The notes beneath the pieces were generated by a model. The model searched no databases. It saw only the letters and a program-made list of their open reading frames with translations, and was not told the DNA's origin. Position numbers and translations under genes: made by a program. From Deltaproteobacteria bacterium (lineage in GTDB: Bacteria > Desulfobacterota > Binatia > UBA9968), in contig JACPFH010000107.1 in assembly GCA_016183075.1 (NCBI GenBank), positions 1 through 5,568 on the forward strand: a stretch of 5,568 nt of DNA, read 5' to 3'. Shown piece after piece: positions 4,777 to 5,568 of the stretch (positions are counted from its first letter, which is position 1; each line of letters opens with the position of its first letter).

Positions 4777-5568
4777 TCAAATAGACCGCGGCGGCCCGAA
4801 AGGAGCCGGTGGTGGTATACCTGTGGCCGTTGACCAAAAACTGGCGTCGTAGAACCGTTCAATGGGATCATAGGGGGGATCATAAAGCCCCATTTCAATC
4901 CGAAGCTGCACCACGCGATTGATGCTACTCGGATCGATCGCCGCTCTCGGGATTACGCAAGCCAGCTTTTCCTCAGCCTGCTCTCGGTTCAGTTTCCCGG
5001 AATCCTGCACAAGCCGCAGGGTTTCTTCTCGATTGTCCGGCTCCAGCACCCAGTCCGTCGCCGTCACGAAGGCGCGCACGAACCGCAGGATTTTTTCCCT
5101 GTTTTGCTCCACCCAGGATCTACGGGTCCAACACGCAGTGAACGGATAATTGGGAATATGATCAGCAGCACGGGCGAGAAGACTGAAACCTTCCGTCATT
5201 GCCTGTGTGTCGTAGGGCGGAGAGAGCATAGTGACCTCGTATTCTGTCTCGTTAACGCCGCAGTCCCGTAGGATCTTGCGCCGATGCAAATCATAGTTGG
5301 AGTCGCCAGGGTCGCCTGCGATCAGTTTCCCCCTTAGGTCTCGCGGCGAGTTGATGTTCTTAGCTCCGAAGAGCTTTACCTGAAGACCTTTTTCAGCCAT
5401 GAAGACGAGCACGAAATCGTGTCCATCGCGAGTGGCTCTGGCGATCATCGTATCAGGACTTGTAAGGCTTAGATCCCAGCGCCCTTCGGCCATCCCGCGG
5501 TTATGGTCAGGAGCAAAGGTAGCGACCTCGAACTCAACCTCCAGCCCCTGGTCTTTAAATAGATTTTT
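4777..5568 (-). CDS. ABC transporter substrate-binding protein, NMT1/THI5-like, 5'-truncated by window end, apparent internal deletion
   Basis: The frame is open to the window edge, so 263 residues are visible and the start and signal peptide lie beyond 5568. The ATG at 5493 is internal: upstream codons continue the family with LFKDQGLEVEFEVA, the usual 'pLFkdxGLeVe' segment. Further family features are GRWDLSLTSPDTMIARA (a binding-loop region), INSPRDLRGKLIAGDPGDSNYD (entry to the second lobe), TMLSPPYDTQAMTEGF, and WTRRSWVEQNREKILRFVRAF in the C-terminal helices, ending at TGA 4777-4779. EYEV is followed directly by TMLSPP. Relatives have about 20 more residues here, including a GxxxRxxALxxGxxDAA-type stretch before the MLSPP strand, so I infer an in-frame deletion near base 5232. 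This protein differs clearly from its convergent neighbour, especially in the GDPGDSNYD and PPYDPIERFYD blocks, so the two probably bind different ligands. The missing segment would disturb the second lobe. Family call is firm; integrity is not. Confidence 0.87.
   Translation of the reverse strand, partial: KNLFKDQGLEVEFEVATFAPDHNRGMAEGRWDLSLTSPDTMIARATRDGHDFVLVFMAEKGLQVKLFGAKNINSPRDLRGKLIAGDPGDSNYDLHRRKILRDCGVNETEYEVTMLSPPYDTQAMTEGFSLLARAADHIPNYPFTACWTRRSWVEQNREKILRFVRAFVTATDWVLEPDNREETLRLVQDSGKLNREQAEEKLACVIPRAAIDPSSINRVVQLRIEMGLYDPPYDPIERFYDASFWSTATGIPPPAPFGPPRSI

Noticed and set aside
4740..4779. Bidirectional terminator between the convergent binding-protein genes
   Set aside because: GAGGG and CCCTC are separated by a loop of nearly 30 bases, and the T6 run precedes instead of follows a stem on the plus strand; no convincing hairpin.

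Overview
The window reads as a fragment of a fairly GC-rich bacterial chromosome, probably from an uncultured soil or groundwater lineage. GTG and TTG starts, a molybdenum hydroxylase beside an MmgE/PrpD protein, and separate NMT1/THI5-like (SsuA/TauA-type) substrate-binding proteins are typical of environmental Proteobacteria-like, Rokubacteria-like or Binatota-like genomes. That placement is impressionistic and cannot be settled from 5.6 kb.

Layout, left to right. (1) 1-1081, plus strand: the 3' part of a xanthine dehydrogenase/aldehyde oxidase family molybdopterin-binding subunit. It is broken near base 895, where about 18 codons seem to be missing and the frame shifts; the lost frame resumes and ends at 1081. 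(2) 1111-2373, plus strand: an MmgE/PrpD family protein starting 29 bases after that stop. It looks complete except for an apparent in-frame loss of about 25-30 codons near base 2055. (3) 2374-2594: an intergenic stretch with a hairpin and a TATAAT box flanked by a GC palindrome and ATGTGTA repeats. (4) 2595-3202: a VapB/VapC type II toxin-antitoxin pair with a 4-base overlap. (5) 3203-3752: a noncoding stretch with several palindromes, a GAAACGG-rich degenerate repeat, a REP-like hairpin and a good TTGACA promoter. (6) 3753-4754, plus strand: a secreted ABC-transporter substrate-binding protein that appears intact. (7) 4777-5568, minus strand and running off the window: a second, different substrate-binding protein, convergent with the first, with an apparent in-frame loss of about 20 codons near base 5232.

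Functionally, the left pair (hydroxylase subunit plus MmgE/PrpD) and the right pair (periplasmic binding proteins) suggest uptake and catabolism of small organic compounds. No substrate can be named, and no permease, ATPase, FeS or FAD subunit lies in the window. VapBC is a self-contained module sitting between these sets.

No new defence or mobile system is visible. The most notable signal is that three of the four metabolic/transport genes each lack one short, normally conserved internal block while the rest of the protein is well preserved. This means either local gene decay or a systematic assembly fault, and it should be resolved before any of these proteins is interpreted.
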